Assembly (NCBI RefSeq): GCF_014268785.2
Contig: NZ_JABWRD020000001.1
Location: 2,307,001-2,371,000 of the forward strand
Direction of reading: 5' to 3'
DNA from: Pseudomonas shirazensis
GTDB taxonomy: Bacteria; Pseudomonadota; Gammaproteobacteria; Pseudomonadales; Pseudomonadaceae
Length of the DNA stretch: 64,000 nt
How positions within the stretch are numbered: the stretch's first letter is position 1; each line of letters starts with the position of its first letter. Below, piece by piece: positions 62,525 to 64,000 of this stretch. The notes under the pieces were generated by a model. That model was not told the DNA's origin. It did not search any database and saw nothing but the letters and a program-made list of their open reading frames with translations. The position numbers and the translations under genes are program-made.

Positions 62525-63480
62525 AACCGACAGCGATGGCAATTCGTGAGGCGCGCCACTCTACCGGATTTTTCAACGGAAGGGCTGCGCCTCTGTTGAT
62601 GAAATTTTCACAAAATCTGCCATTCCTTTATTGACCTTTTCAAACGGGCCACACTGCCCCGGGTATTTCGACAGGATTGTCCGACAGCAATCGAAAGTGC
62701 TGGCACGCCCGTGCTAGAGCGAACGCGCGGGACAATCCACAGAACCTGTGGATAACTCGGTGGACAACCACTTCATGATGTCTTCAAACCCTTGTGAAAT
62801 GGGGGCTGCAGTCAAGTTGACGATTTTTTCACCAGCTCAAATAAGTGTTTTTTTTCATTGACTTAAGGACGCGGCCCAGGCATTGCCCGAGCTATCCGAA
62901 CGAATGGCGCAGCCTGACAATAGCTGCGCTGAATGTGTACAAGTGCACCGCAATGCTGCAACCAAATGAGCCAAAGTGGCCCATCACGGCTCACGAAGGC
63001 TACACAATTGCCCCTTCACAGGCGTGTGCATAACCACCATAATGATCGGCTTCGCGGGTCATTCTCTAAATAAATTTGCTAGCCTCGGATTAATCCTGTA
63101 GGGTGGCCCTCGTTAGTACCCAGCTGAAAGTCAATTCTGGCCAGTAAGGTCCCTGCAGTGTCCGGCTCCCCCCAAGAGCACGAACTGCTGAAACAGGACC
63201 GGCCCTTTCGATGATTCACTCGGCAGCCAAAGCTGCTCAAGCGCGAATCACCCTTGCAGATTGATCGGGATCTTCACCCAGAGGCCATGAACCTTTGCCT
63301 CGGTGTGCCTGCCCGCCTTTTGACGTACCTACCAGTCAGCCAAGCGCCTACCTATTTTGATGCGCCACCTCTGGCTGCCCTGTTCCAGTCAGGTTCAGCG
63401 CCACTTTAATAAAGGCGTCACTGGAACGTTTATAAGATGCACGGATCGAATCCCGTGTCCAAAGCAGGAACCTCCACATA
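62525..63480. other. Gene-poor intergenic region
   Basis: About 950 bp with no convincing reading frame. It contains an inverted DnaA-box-like pair (62735-62755) and A/T-rich runs at 62822-62865 (TTTTTT and eight T). A TATAAG -10-like hexamer lies near 63433, about 48 bp before the DUF3509-like gene. Base composition is lower in GC than the neighbours. A small RNA could be present, but no terminator hairpin with U-tract is obvious. Confidence 0.5.
62735..62755. promoter_or_regulatory. Second inverted DnaA-box-like pair
   Basis: ATCCACAG-AAC-CTGTGGAT is a perfect palindrome. The right half extends to TGTGGATAA, an exact DnaA box. The left half (CAATCCACA) has two mismatches to TTATCCACA. It lies in a gene-free stretch. 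Confidence 0.5.
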
Positions 63481-63705
63481 ATGACAAATCATCATCAGTT
63501 TCACAGTGCCGTTGGCACGCTTTCTCAGGCCTTCGCTCCACTGAAGTGTCTTATCGTTGCCCCGCGTAAGGGCAGCTTCAGCTTCACCCTGGTTGACGAG
63601 CATGGCATTGCTTGCCACAGCGAACGTCTGTATCCAGAACAGTACAACCGCGCCGGCCCACTGCAGGCAGTGATCGACCGCACGCGTCAGTCGCTGGTCG
63701 CGTAA
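63481..63705 (+). CDS. DUF3509-like small protein
   Basis: 74 residues: MTNHHQFHSAVGTLSQAFAP then IVAPRKGSFSFTLVDEHGIA, HSERLYPEQYNRAGPLQAVI and DRTRQSL. The layout (short beta-strand half, then AVIDRTRQ helix) resembles DUF3509, a Pseudomonas family of unknown function. AGGA is at a long spacing before the ATG. A GGGCTGA-ATA-TCAGCCC hairpin follows the stop at 63706-63722. Confidence 0.65.
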   Translation: MTNHHQFHSAVGTLSQAFAPLKCLIVAPRKGSFSFTLVDEHGIACHSERLYPEQYNRAGPLQAVIDRTRQSLVA

Positions 63706-63953
63706 GGGCTGAATATCAGCCCATTCGCGCGCTGAATTTGCCATCGAAACTACTGCCGGTTGGCTCTTGGCTTAATTGCTGCAAAGCATATGGCCCCCAA
63801 CCTCTGGCAGTAATCGATTTAAAAACAGGCCTTTACACCGTGATTATCACACTACACTTCAACTCGAGCGGTGCGATCCGCTTCCGACGGGCCTGACCCT
63901 TCCCCAGCTGCCAAGCTCCAGCGCCCGTCGGCCCTTAATTGAATGAGGGCATC

Positions 63954-64000
63954 ATGGGTATCGCTGCCAGTGAATTGTGTCGCTATGTAATCAAACCCAC
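63954..64000 (+). CDS. Partial gene running off the right edge
   Basis: The ATG at 63954 has GAGGG seven bases upstream. Fifteen codons are present, MGIAASELCRYVIKP, and the frame is still open at the end. It is too short to name. The 248 bp before it hold only the hairpin after the DUF3509-like gene and no other feature. Confidence 0.5.
   Translation, partial: MGIAASELCRYVIKP

Noticed and set aside
62845-63033. 62-codon plus-strand frame in the gene-free stretch
   Set aside because: No ribosome site, composition unlike local genes, no family resemblance.

Overview
The window is a GC-rich chromosomal stretch of a Pseudomonas, most likely of the P. putida group. The reasons are the gene order (csrA paralogue ... 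actP-yjcH-betX ... minCDE-rluA ... prc ... nirBD ... rdgC ... rmuC), the Pseudomonas-type REP elements, and the Pseudomonas-style proteins (PcaQ, DUF3509, the symporter-kinase fusion). It is mostly core genome with one clear accessory island near the left end. There is no rRNA, CRISPR array or prophage.

Left end (1-13.3 kb): a csrA/rsm paralogue, then a 0.75-kb nested inverted repeat without genes, a YnfA-type membrane protein and an SDR oxidoreductase. Next comes a minus-strand locus for CS1/CFA-I-type (alpha, class 5) chaperone-usher fimbriae, in the order pilin, usher, a 37-codon ORF, chaperone, tip adhesin. A BvgA/EvgA-type response regulator and a BvgS/EvgS-type unorthodox sensor kinase follow directly. 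The usher is split by an IS3-family element, so the pilus is probably not assembled now. A BvgA-like palindrome lies upstream of the pilin gene.

13.3-30 kb: acetate symporter (actP-yjcH) and a betaine-binding protein (betX-like); a GH17 glucan enzyme; an alpha/beta hydrolase coupled to mlaA; patatin-like lipase; lpxL-type acyltransferase; the minCDE division-site operon; rluA; apeB; an MscS-type channel of the YbiO kind.

30-36 kb: a GntR/UTRA regulator divergent from a six-gene operon (binding protein, alkaline-phosphatase-superfamily enzyme, two permeases, ATPase, HAD phosphatase). This looks like an organophosphorus uptake and processing system, with repeated operator-like palindromes between the two units.

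36-52 kb: quinone oxidoreductase, prc protease, an uncharacterised antitoxin-like bicistron, DUF1232 protein, FKBP isomerase, pcaQ, and nirBD. The nirBD leader carries a sigma-54 promoter, a two-hairpin ANTAR RNA motif and an overlapping terminator, which is the layout of NasT-type antitermination. Then a Map-type aminopeptidase and a DUF1266 / J-like / HscC chaperone cluster.

52-64 kb: tRNA-Asp and tRNA-Val, rdgC, a BASS transporter, a guanidine-II riboswitch in front of a SugE/Gdx exporter, an LplT-acyltransferase fusion, a symporter-histidine kinase fusion, rmuC, a Sel1-like protein, a gene-poor stretch of about 950 bp, a DUF3509-like protein, and the first codons of a gene that runs off the right edge.
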